Shown: piece after piece, positions 1 to 5,249 of the stretch | How the letters are laid out: the number at the start of each line of letters is the position of its first letter | How positions within the stretch are numbered: position 1 is the stretch's first letter | Source: Flavobacteriales bacterium CG18_big_fil_WC_8_21_14_2_50_32_9 | Lineage (GTDB): Bacteria > Bacteroidota > Bacteroidia > Flavobacteriales_E > Vicingaceae | Direction of reading: 5' to 3' | Length of the DNA stretch: 5,249 nucleotides | Assembly (NCBI GenBank): GCA_002770955.1 | Contig: PCUH01000069.1 | Span: 5,028 to 10,276, forward strand | The notes under the pieces: generated by a model | Told to the model about the DNA's origin: nothing | Database searches by the model: none | Seen by the model: the letters and a program-made list of their open reading frames with translations, nothing else | Made by a program: the position numbers and the translations under genes

Positions 1-164
1 TCTGCAACTGGCTCTTCTTGAACTGCTTCTTCGAAGCCTTTCATTAAATCGTCAGCAATTTTTTGAGCTTCTGCTTCTGCTGCTGCTTGTTCTTCTGGAG
101 TTGGTCCACAAGCAACTAAACTGAACATACTTGCTACCATTACTAATGTTAATACTTTTTTCAT
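1..164 (-). CDS. Small Glu/Ala-rich lipoprotein, C-terminus cut by window edge
   Basis: Reading leftward from the ATG at 162-164, 54 codons are open to the window edge. The N-terminus is a lipoprotein signal peptide: basic MKK, a hydrophobic stretch (residues 4-17), then a lipobox LVAC with the lipidated Cys at residue 19. After the Cys comes GPTPEEQ and a Glu/Ala-rich run (about residues 24-54) that looks helical and acidic, with no catalytic motif. Signal peptidase II cleavage and membrane anchoring follow from the lipobox; the function is unknown. Small Ala/Glu-rich lipoproteins of this style are common in Bacteroidota. The start is well supported: it gives a complete signal peptide, and a strong promoter (210-240) lies 45 bp upstream. 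The gene is downstream of the cyclase gene on the same strand but appears to be transcribed independently. The missing C-terminus could carry a domain that I cannot see. Confidence 0.85.
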   Translation of the reverse strand, partial: MKKVLTLVMVASMFSLVACGPTPEEQAAAEAEAQKIADDLMKGFEEAVQEEPVA

Positions 165-209
165 GTTAATTAAGTTTTTAAAGGTTATTGATTGATTATT
201 GATAATGTG

Positions 210-240
210 CAAATTTACAACAATAATTTAGAATAGCAAA
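210..240 (-). promoter_or_regulatory. Bacteroidota-type promoter of the small lipoprotein gene
   Basis: On the minus strand there is TTTG (237-240), a 19-nt spacer, then TAAATTTG (210-217). This is an exact match to the Bacteroidota housekeeping promoter form, with TTTG near -33 and TAnnTTTG near -7. Transcription would begin around position 203, giving a leader of roughly 40 nt before the ATG at 164. The leader is A/T-rich without a Shine-Dalgarno sequence, as usual in this phylum. The promoter lies entirely in the 89-bp gap after the cyclase stop codon, so the lipoprotein gene does not depend on read-through. Confidence 0.75.
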
Positions 241-253
241 TTTTATATGGGTT

Positions 254-1261
254 TTATTTTTCTTGATAAATAACTGCTAAAATTGTTTCTCCGACTATTT
301 TTAGTGTTGACTTATCTATCACATCCATATTGTCATCATGCGTATGCCATGAGTGATGGAAATTTCCAGTAGATTCTTCATAATGAATAATATCTATACT
401 AGGTATGCCCATAATTTCATTTATTGGTTGATGATCGTCAATACCGACAAAAAAAGTTTCTTTATTTACAAAAATATGTTGATACCCCAAACGAGCAGCA
501 ACACCCCATACTTTATTAACAATTTGAGGAGCGTACTTCATAGAGATACCTTCTTTAGTAAATTGAGGATTTGAATTTCCAACCATATCCAACAGTATTC
601 CGAAATCTGCAGAATAATTTGTTTTATGAGGGTTTTTTGCCCAATAGCGAGAACCTAAACACCATGAATCGGAATTAGATTGAACCATTAAACTCGATGG
701 TTGCCCATAATCTTCTGCATCGAAAAAAATTATATCAATGCCTATTTTTGGTTGTTTTAGTTCGAGTTGCCGAGCTACTTCAAGTAAAATACCAACACCA
801 CTAGCTCCGTCATTTGCCCCTAAAATTGGTTTGGTTTTGTCTTTTTCATCATGATCAGCAAATGGTCTAGAGTCCCAGTGTGCAAATAAAAGAATTCGTT
901 TTTGAAGTTCTGGCTTATAGCTTCCTATAATATTTTTTATAATAATGTTCTTATTGTTAAAAGTGGTCGCTTTTCCTTCTTGAATTTGAGTTTCCAATCC
1001 CAGTGAACTTAGTTTTTTCTTTAAGAAAATAGCACATTTTGTGTGTGCCTCATTATTGGGGAAACGTGGTCCAAAATCTACTTGTTGCTTTACGTACAAG
1101 TAAGCGGAATCTTCATCGAATTCGGGCTTTTCTATTGCAATGAATGCTGTTTTTGTTGGTGATGTTTGCAGTTGTTGTTTTGGCTTTTGTGCATCTTGCT
1201 TGTCATTTCCACATGCCAGTAAAAATCCAATGCTTATAAAGAAAAGAATATTATTTTTCAT
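254..1261 (-). CDS. Glutaminyl-peptide cyclotransferase-like lipoprotein (M28-fold zinc enzyme)
   Basis: Predicted to convert N-terminal Gln of exported proteins to pyroglutamate, acting outside the cytoplasm as an anchored lipoprotein. Residues 1-17 form a lipoprotein signal peptide with lipobox LLAC (Cys17). The rest is a single M28-type domain. Visible motifs: LFAHWDSRPFAD (125-136); GANDGASG (148-155) with zinc ligand Asp151; FFDAEDYG (179-186) with candidate catalytic base Glu183 and zinc ligand Asp184; LLDMVG (223-228) with Asp225; IDDHQPINE (274-282); and WHTHDDN (305-311) with Trp305 and zinc ligand His306. The Trp-His pair, Asp225 and the DDH motif fit glutaminyl cyclases (type II, animal-like fold) better than M28 aminopeptidases, which are the main alternative. 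The length of 335 aa is normal and nothing looks broken. The start at 1261 gives a complete signal peptide. No clear LES-type acidic export signal follows Cys17 (GNDKQDA), consistent with a periplasm-facing location (inference). The gene lies 75 bp after cysS with no terminator between, so it is probably cotranscribed. Confidence 0.9.
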   Translation of the reverse strand: MKNNILFFISIGFLLACGNDKQDAQKPKQQLQTSPTKTAFIAIEKPEFDEDSAYLYVKQQVDFGPRFPNNEAHTKCAIFLKKKLSSLGLETQIQEGKATTFNNKNIIIKNIIGSYKPELQKRILLFAHWDSRPFADHDEKDKTKPILGANDGASGVGILLEVARQLELKQPKIGIDIIFFDAEDYGQPSSLMVQSNSDSWCLGSRYWAKNPHKTNYSADFGILLDMVGNSNPQFTKEGISMKYAPQIVNKVWGVAARLGYQHIFVNKETFFVGIDDHQPINEIMGIPSIDIIHYEESTGNFHHSWHTHDDNMDVIDKSTLKIVGETILAVIYQEK

Positions 1262-1289
1262 ATTTATATTTTATTTTATTAAATCGGTC

Positions 1290-1307
1290 ATCCCGAGTAC
1301 TGGGGAT
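1290..1307. repeat. Near-perfect 18-bp palindrome between cysS and the cyclase gene
   Basis: The sequence is ATCCCGAGTACTGGGGAT. It is symmetric about AGTACT (1296-1301) except for one mismatched pair (1295/1302). It is notably GC-richer than the surrounding A/T-rich spacer. It has no following T-run in the direction of transcription, so it is not a normal intrinsic terminator. It may be a REP-like intergenic element or a dyad protein-binding site; only one copy is present in this window. Confidence 0.6.
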
Positions 1308-1336
1308 AAAATATTCATCGATGTTGGTGAGTATTT

Positions 1337-2830
1337 TTACTCATGGCTTATTTCATAATTCCAAATCGCTCCATCTTTTGTGTCTTGAATTGTTATATTT
1401 AATTTTTTAAGCTCATCACGAATTAAATCAGATGTAGTCCAATTTTTTTCATCTTTTGCATTTTGTCTAATATTAATTATTAGATTCATCAGTCCCCCTA
1501 AGTCATTTTTATTAAAAGATGATGCTTCATTTGTTTCATTTTTTAATCCTAAAATATCAAACACAAAACAATAATAGTGTGATTTCAGCAATTTTAAATC
1601 TTCATTTGTAATGGTTTCTGAGCTATTTTTTATACTATTAATAATTTTAACACCATCAAATAAATGAGCTATGGTAACGGGAGTATTGAAATCATCATTC
1701 ATGCTTGCATAACAATTGTCAATTAATTTCTGAATAGTTACTGTTGAAGCGTTTGATGTTGGTAATTCTTCAAGTAATTGAATTGCAGCCATTAGTCTTG
1801 TATAGCCTTTTTCTGCTGCTTTTAGTGCATCATTAGAAAAGTCAACGGTACTTCTGTAAGCTGCTTGAAGAAAAAAGAATTTGACTACCATTGGCGAATA
1901 CCCTTTTTCTAATAGTGGATGATTTCCTGTTATTAATTCAACTGGCAAAAATGAGTTTCCTAATGATTTACTCATTTTAGTTCCATTAACTGTAAGCATA
2001 TTTCCATGCATCCAATATTTTACAGGGTGTTCATTTCCACTTCCAACAGATTGAGCTATTTCACATTCGTGGTGAGGAAATTTTAAATCCATACCTCCGC
2101 CATGTATGTCAAACGATTTCCCTAAATATTTCGTACTCATTACAGAACATTCTAAGTGCCAACCTGGCACGCCTTTTCCCCATGGGGAATTCCATTTCAT
2201 TATGGTATTTTCTGATGCTTTTTTCCAAATGGCAAAATCAGCAAAAAAATGTTTTTCCTCCCCTCCTTCAAGCTCATCACGAGTTTGTTCTAATAATTCA
2301 TCAATTTTTCTTCCAGAAAGTTCACCATAGTTATATTTTTCAGCATATTTTTTTACATCAAAATAAACAGAACCATTCACTTCATAAGCAAAACCATTTT
2401 TAATAATTCGCTCAACCATTTCAATTTGCTCAAGAATATGTCCTGTCGCAGAAGGTTCTATATCAGGATTTTTTAAATTAAAAAGTTGGGTAACTGCATG
2501 AAAAGAGTTTGTGTATTTTTGAACGATTTCCATGGGCTCTATTTTTTCTAGCCGAGCTCTTTTTTCAATTTTATCTTCTCCTGTATCAGCGTCATCAACT
2601 AAATGTCCTACATCAGTGATATTACGAACATAGCGTACCTTATATCCTAAATGAATCAAATAGCGATAAGCCACATCGAAAGTAATAAATGTTCTTACAT
2701 TTCCAAGATGAACTTCATTATAAACAGTCGGCCCACAAACATACAAGCCAACAAATGGAGGGTTAATGGGCAGAAAAAGCTCTTTCTTTCCTGTTAAACT
2801 ATTGTAAATTTTGAGTTGATTAATTGTCAT
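1337..2830 (-). CDS. cysS: Cysteinyl-tRNA synthetase
   Basis: Cytoplasmic class I aminoacyl-tRNA synthetase that charges tRNA-Cys with cysteine using ATP. At 497 aa it has the usual full length. The N-terminal Rossmann catalytic domain carries YVCGPTVYNEVHLGN (30-44), with zinc ligand Cys32 and the HIGH-class signature as HLGN (41-44). It continues with VRYVRNITDVGH (65-76), GWHLECS (223-229) with zinc ligand Cys228, and IHGGGMDLKFPHHECE (242-257) with zinc ligands His253 and Glu257. The ATP-binding KMSKS loop is at 285-289. A helical DALR-like anticodon region follows (about 340-430), and the end has the typical LIRDELKKLNITIQDTKDG pattern (469-487). The N-terminus MTINQLKIYNSLTGKKE aligns with the family start, supporting the ATG at 2830. 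All key residues are present. It is separated from the upstream YwqK-repeat gene by a terminator and probably has its own promoter. It likely leads a two-gene transcript with the cyclase. Confidence 0.98.
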   Translation of the reverse strand: MTINQLKIYNSLTGKKELFLPINPPFVGLYVCGPTVYNEVHLGNVRTFITFDVAYRYLIHLGYKVRYVRNITDVGHLVDDADTGEDKIEKRARLEKIEPMEIVQKYTNSFHAVTQLFNLKNPDIEPSATGHILEQIEMVERIIKNGFAYEVNGSVYFDVKKYAEKYNYGELSGRKIDELLEQTRDELEGGEEKHFFADFAIWKKASENTIMKWNSPWGKGVPGWHLECSVMSTKYLGKSFDIHGGGMDLKFPHHECEIAQSVGSGNEHPVKYWMHGNMLTVNGTKMSKSLGNSFLPVELITGNHPLLEKGYSPMVVKFFFLQAAYRSTVDFSNDALKAAEKGYTRLMAAIQLLEELPTSNASTVTIQKLIDNCYASMNDDFNTPVTIAHLFDGVKIINSIKNSSETITNEDLKLLKSHYYCFVFDILGLKNETNEASSFNKNDLGGLMNLIINIRQNAKDEKNWTTSDLIRDELKKLNITIQDTKDGAIWNYEISHE

Positions 2831-2837
2831 AATTGAT

Positions 2838-2862
2838 ATTACTTTTTAAATGTAAAAGTAAT
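2838..2862. repeat. 9-bp inverted repeat just upstream of cysS
   Basis: Perfect arms ATTACTTTT (2838-2846) and AAAAGTAAT (2854-2862) are separated by 7 nt. The repeat lies 8 bp before the cysS start codon, and its spacer overlaps the candidate -7 element. It could be a dyad operator or a weak hairpin; A/T richness makes chance occurrence possible. Confidence 0.45.
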
Positions 2863-2875
2863 GCTATTCTGCAAA
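2847..2875 (-). promoter_or_regulatory. Candidate cysS promoter
   Basis: On the minus strand there is TTTG (2872-2875), a 17-nt spacer, then TACATTTA (2847-2854). The latter matches TAnnTTTG at all but the last base. The spacing is within the 17-23 nt range known for flavobacterial promoters. Its position directly after the upstream terminator, and the need for cysS to be expressed, support it. The predicted start site would leave a leader of only about 10 nt, so the call is tentative. Confidence 0.35.
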
Positions 2876-2876
2876 A

Positions 2877-2914
2877 TATAAAGCCCAATCTTAGTTAAAA
2901 GATTGGGCTTTATA
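2877..2914 (-). terminator. Intrinsic terminator after the YwqK-repeat gene
   Basis: A perfect 16-bp stem (2877-2892 with 2899-2914) closes on a 6-nt loop. Its core is GCCCAATCTT paired with AAGATTGGGC. On the minus strand the stem runs into TTTATATTTTG, a U-rich tail in the transcript. It starts 34 bp after the YwqK-repeat gene stop, so it should end that transcript before cysS. The A-run on the other side could also let it work in the plus direction, but no plus-strand gene lies there. Confidence 0.85.
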
Positions 2915-2948
2915 CTCAAATCACTTAGTAAATTTAAAAAAAAAGTAA

Positions 2949-3830
2949 TTATTCTTTTGGTAATGGTGCATCTCCAATGTACCTACCACCTTTATATAAT
3001 TCTATATTTATTAAAATTCCATTTTCATCATATTTATATGATTTTCCATCCATCAAACGATAATTTTTAAAAAACCCATCTTTTGAAATTTGTTTGTTTG
3101 AATCATACAACTTATGCTGTCCATTACCATCAAAATTACCTTTGTTTGATTTTTCTGTTTCTTTAGCTTTAACAATAACTACAGGATCTTTTTCTATTTT
3201 TTCAGTAACTACTATAGGTGTTTTAGGTTCGTAAAGTTTTGTATTAGCAACATCTAAATTACCATCAACAAATACTTTTTCAGATTTTAATGAACCATCT
3301 GGATAATACTCTGTAACTTTCTCTTCTTTACCGTCTTTAATTTCTGCTTCTATCATTAAAGTACCATCTTCATAAAAATATTTTTGTGTGCCATCTCTTT
3401 TTCCTTTATCATTAAAAACAAACTCTTGAGCTAATTCTCCGTTTGGATGTTTCCTAATAAATGTCCCTGTATTTTTACTGTTTTTCCATTCACCTTCTTC
3501 TTCAATTTCACCATTATCATAATATGTTTTATAATATCCATTTGGACGACTATTTACATAAGCTATTTCACTTTTTGTTTTACCATTAGGAAAGAATTTT
3601 TTCCAAATCCCTTGTTTTCTACTATTTTGATACTCTCCTTGCTCAACAACTTGTTCTGGCTGATAATCGGGCAATTGAGCCATTCTCCCAAAAATTTTCC
3701 AAAAACCTTGTTTAAGGTTATTTTCATCGATATAATTAACGGTATCGCCATTTAAAATTTCATATTTTTGTGCAGCAACACCTACACTCGATATAAATAT
3801 AGTTATAAGTATGTAGTAAATATGTTTCAT
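2949..3830 (-). CDS. Secreted MORN/YwqK-repeat protein
   Basis: A 293-aa exported repeat protein of unknown precise function. Residues 1-20 form a Sec signal peptide: MKH, a hydrophobic core, then VAA before Gln21. There is no lipobox Cys, so signal peptidase I cleavage after Ala20 is predicted, exposing Gln at the mature N-terminus. The mature part is built of roughly 20-24-residue repeats of the MORN_2/YwqK type (pattern: G-x-W/Y-K-x-x-x-x-N/D-G-x, then E-x-x-Y/F). Visible units are near 64-83, 88-108, 111-132, 135-157, 160-180 and 249-271. A non-repeat linker rich in Lys, Glu, Val and Pro (about 197-231) separates the main block from the C-terminal unit. Databases often label such proteins 'YwqK family antitoxin', but nothing here suggests a toxin partner. 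No membrane anchor or type IX C-terminal sorting domain is evident. The gene ends at a strong terminator (2877-2914), so it looks monocistronic. Confidence 0.88.
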   Translation of the reverse strand: MKHIYYILITIFISSVGVAAQKYEILNGDTVNYIDENNLKQGFWKIFGRMAQLPDYQPEQVVEQGEYQNSRKQGIWKKFFPNGKTKSEIAYVNSRPNGYYKTYYDNGEIEEEGEWKNSKNTGTFIRKHPNGELAQEFVFNDKGKRDGTQKYFYEDGTLMIEAEIKDGKEEKVTEYYPDGSLKSEKVFVDGNLDVANTKLYEPKTPIVVTEKIEKDPVVIVKAKETEKSNKGNFDGNGQHKLYDSNKQISKDGFFKNYRLMDGKSYKYDENGILINIELYKGGRYIGDAPLPKE

Positions 3831-3946
3831 GGGTTTAATTTAATGTTAGTGTAAATTTAAACAAATAATATTACTTTTTTTAAAAATTTAGATAAATGAC
3901 TAAATTTCATCGATAAAATAACGTATAAGACTTGAACGAATTTTAT

Positions 3947-3983
3947 TATAAAATGTTACATATCGAATATAAAAAGTTACATA
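3947..3983. repeat. Two 16-bp direct repeats spaced by 21 bp
   Basis: TATAAAATGTTACATA (3947-3962) and TATAAAAAGTTACATA (3968-3983) differ at one base. They start 21 bp apart, close to two turns of B-DNA, so bound proteins would sit on the same helical face. The repeats lie 117-153 bp upstream of the YwqK-repeat gene start and about 170-205 bp upstream of the amidohydrolase start. They may be tandem regulator sites; no specific regulator is recognised. Confidence 0.55.
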
Positions 3984-4050
3984 ATTAAAACTCATTTTTA
4001 TTTAAGGCAACAATTATACCTAAAATATTTATCTTTATTAAAAAAGATAG

Positions 4051-4076
4051 TTGTTTTTTTTATATCTGTATTTTTG
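4051..4076 (+). promoter_or_regulatory. Candidate promoter of the amidohydrolase gene
   Basis: TATTTTTG (4069-4076) is an exact TAnnTTTG -7 element. A TTG (4051-4053) lies upstream with a 15-nt spacer, a little shorter than the usual 17-23 nt. The predicted leader of about 70 nt is A/T-rich and has no Shine-Dalgarno sequence. The -7 match in the correct orientation is the main support. Confidence 0.4.
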
Positions 4077-4151
4077 GGGTTTATGTACCATTTTTATTGC
4101 AATCTGATAAACAAATGTTAATCAAGTAAATAAAAAATATTATTCAAATAA

Positions 4152-5249
4152 ATGGTAAAAATTTCTGCAAATTATATTTTCACAGGCATCACACCTCCAA
4201 TTAAAAATGGAGTAATAACGCTCGAAGATGATGGTACAATAATTCATGTTTCGGAAAATGATGCTGAAAATATGGACAATGAGCTTATTTTTTATGAAGG
4301 TGTTATTTGTCCAGGCTTTATAAATACGCACTGCCATCTAGAACTCTCTTATCTTTATCAAAAAATACCTCAACATACTTCATTGCCTAATTTCATTAAA
4401 GAGGTTGTTCAATTCAGGAATCATGCGTCTGTTAATGAACGACTAATTTCAATTAAAAATGCTGAAGAACAAATGATTAAAAATGGAATTGTTGCTGTTG
4501 GAGATATTTCTAATGGAGATTCTACTTTTAATCTAAAATCAAAAAACAACTTATATTATCATACTTTTTTAGAAGTTTTTGAGATTGATTCTTTTAAAGC
4601 AAAAGAAACAGTAACGAATGCTAAAAAACTTCAGCAAAATTATTTTAGTCCAACTCAAATTTCAATAACTCCACATGCTCCTTATTCTGTTTCCAAAGAA
4701 TTATTAAGCTTAATTGTTGAGGAAACGCCATCCATTTTAAGTATTCATAACCAAGAAACTGAAAGTGAAAACACCTTGTTCAAAGAAAAAAAAGGAGATT
4801 TATATGAACAACTTTTGGCTTTCAATTCAGCAATTGAAAATTGGAATCCAACAAACAAAAGTTCTTCACAATCCTATTTGCCTTATTTAAACAAAGCTGA
4901 ACACTTATTATTGGTGCATAACACCTATACATCCAAAAAAGATATTGAATTTGCTAACGCTAATTTCAAGCACTTGTTTTGGTGTTTTTGTCCAAATGCT
5001 AACCTTTACATTGAAAACAACTTACCTGATTTTTCTCTTTTTGAAAATGAGATATGCACTATAGGGACAGACAGCTTAGCTAGCAACCACGCTTTATCTA
5101 TTTTAGATGAATTAAAAACTATTGCATTGAATAGTAAAACCATTTCTTTAGAAAAAATGATAGCTTGGGCAACAATAAATGGGGCTAAATTTCTCAACAT
5201 TGAAAAACAGTTTGGGTCGTTAGAAAAAGGGAAAAAACCAGGCATCAAT
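4152..5249 (+). CDS. Amidohydrolase family protein (ATZ/TRZ-like deaminase/hydrolase), 3' end cut by window
   Basis: Predicted cytoplasmic metal-dependent hydrolase with a TIM-barrel amidohydrolase fold. 366 codons are open to the window edge and only a short C-terminal tail should be missing. An in-frame TAA lies immediately before the ATG at 4152, so this is the earliest possible start. Residues 1-50 look like the first part of the composite beta-sandwich (MVKISANYIF, then an acidic ...EDDGTI strand). Metal-site motifs follow in family order: PGFINTHCHLE (54-64) with His60 and His62; TPHAPYS (173-179) with His175; SIHNQET (197-203) with His199 and Glu202; LLVHNTYTS (253-261) with His256; CPNANLYI (280-287); and IGTDSLASN (304-312) with metal ligand Asp307. 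The end (FGSLEKGKKPGIN) is the typical return to the sandwich domain. The family includes chlorohydrolases and cytosine, guanine, adenosylhomocysteine and aminofutalosine deaminases. I cannot assign the substrate. It is transcribed divergently from its left neighbour. Confidence 0.9.
   Translation, partial: MVKISANYIFTGITPPIKNGVITLEDDGTIIHVSENDAENMDNELIFYEGVICPGFINTHCHLELSYLYQKIPQHTSLPNFIKEVVQFRNHASVNERLISIKNAEEQMIKNGIVAVGDISNGDSTFNLKSKNNLYYHTFLEVFEIDSFKAKETVTNAKKLQQNYFSPTQISITPHAPYSVSKELLSLIVEETPSILSIHNQETESENTLFKEKKGDLYEQLLAFNSAIENWNPTNKSSSQSYLPYLNKAEHLLLVHNTYTSKKDIEFANANFKHLFWCFCPNANLYIENNLPDFSLFENEICTIGTDSLASNHALSILDELKTIALNSKTISLEKMIAWATINGAKFLNIEKQFGSLEKGKKPGIN

Larger units (their letters stand above)
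3831..4151. other. Divergent intergenic region, 321 bp
   Basis: This A/T-rich stretch lies between the divergently read YwqK-repeat gene and the amidohydrolase gene. It holds a two-copy direct repeat (3947-3983) and a candidate plus-strand promoter (4051-4076). I found no credible ORF with family-like sequence, no tRNA and no recognisable riboswitch. For the minus-strand gene I could not identify a full Bacteroidota promoter; TAAATTTA at 3851-3858 is a one-mismatch -7 match but lacks an upstream TTG at proper spacing. Confidence 0.7.

Noticed and set aside
196..207. Short palindrome ATTATTGATAAT in the leader of the small lipoprotein gene.
   Set aside because: The five-base A/T arms are expected by chance at this base composition.
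353..574. Open frame on the plus strand opposite the cyclase gene.
   Set aside because: It lies antisense inside a well-supported gene, has no family-like sequence and is explained by A/T-rich codon use on the other strand. The same applies to the open frame at 1140-1358.
2106..2403. Two overlapping plus-strand open frames inside cysS.
   Set aside because: Both are antisense to conserved CysRS coding sequence and have low-complexity composition.
1337..2830. HLGN in place of HIGH in cysteinyl-tRNA synthetase considered as an anomaly.
   Set aside because: HIGN/HLGN-type variants are normal in CysRS, and all zinc and KMSKS residues are intact.
3447..3755. Open frame of about 100 codons on the plus strand, rich in Phe and Ile, that looks membrane-like, plus an alternate minus-strand frame at 3563-3751.
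   Set aside because: The hydrophobic look is the usual antisense reading of Lys/Glu/Asn-rich repeat codons in the YwqK-repeat gene. Neither has independent support.
4030..4061. AT-only hairpin (TATCTTT / AAAGATA) followed by a T-run on the plus strand, resembling a weak terminator.
   Set aside because: The stem is only 7 A/T-rich pairs, no plus-strand gene lies upstream to terminate, and the T-run overlaps the candidate amidohydrolase promoter.
4140..4337. Minus-strand open frame over the start of the amidohydrolase gene.
   Set aside because: It overlaps conserved amidohydrolase coding sequence including the HxH motif and has no promoter or family-like pattern. The minus-strand frame at 5006-5248 is rejected for the same reason.

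Overview
The window is AT-rich DNA from a member of the Bacteroidota, most likely a flavobacterium-like lineage. Four things point there. No gene has a clear Shine-Dalgarno sequence; the start codons sit in A/T-rich leaders. One or two sites match the Bacteroidota promoter form (TTTG or TTG, a spacer, then TAnnTTTG). There is a type II glutaminyl cyclase lipoprotein, and a secreted MORN/YwqK-repeat protein whose predicted mature N-terminus is Gln. No mobile element, CRISPR array, tRNA or rRNA was seen.

Layout. Four genes are read on the minus strand, in this order from right to left. The first (2949-3830) encodes a secreted MORN/YwqK-repeat protein and is followed by a strong hairpin terminator (2877-2914). 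The second (1337-2830) is cysS, cysteinyl-tRNA synthetase. The third (254-1261) encodes an M28-fold glutaminyl-peptide cyclotransferase-like lipoprotein. It lies 75 bp after cysS with no terminator between, so the two are probably cotranscribed; a near-perfect 18-bp palindrome sits in that gap. The fourth (1-164, cut by the window edge) is a small Glu/Ala-rich lipoprotein with its own excellent Bacteroidota promoter. A 321-bp divergent intergenic region (3831-4151) separates this block from a plus-strand amidohydrolase gene (4152 to the right edge, missing its last residues). That region holds a 21-bp-spaced direct repeat and a candidate promoter.

How the genes relate. These are mostly housekeeping or envelope genes rather than one obvious system. 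The clearest functional link is between the cyclase and the YwqK-repeat protein. Bacteroidota signal-peptidase-I substrates tend to begin with Gln after cleavage, and this Gln is converted to pyroglutamate by a periplasmic glutaminyl cyclase. The YwqK-repeat protein here has exactly such a predicted Gln. I found no convincing evidence of a previously undescribed system; the findings are regulatory-scale structures and this enzyme/substrate pairing.
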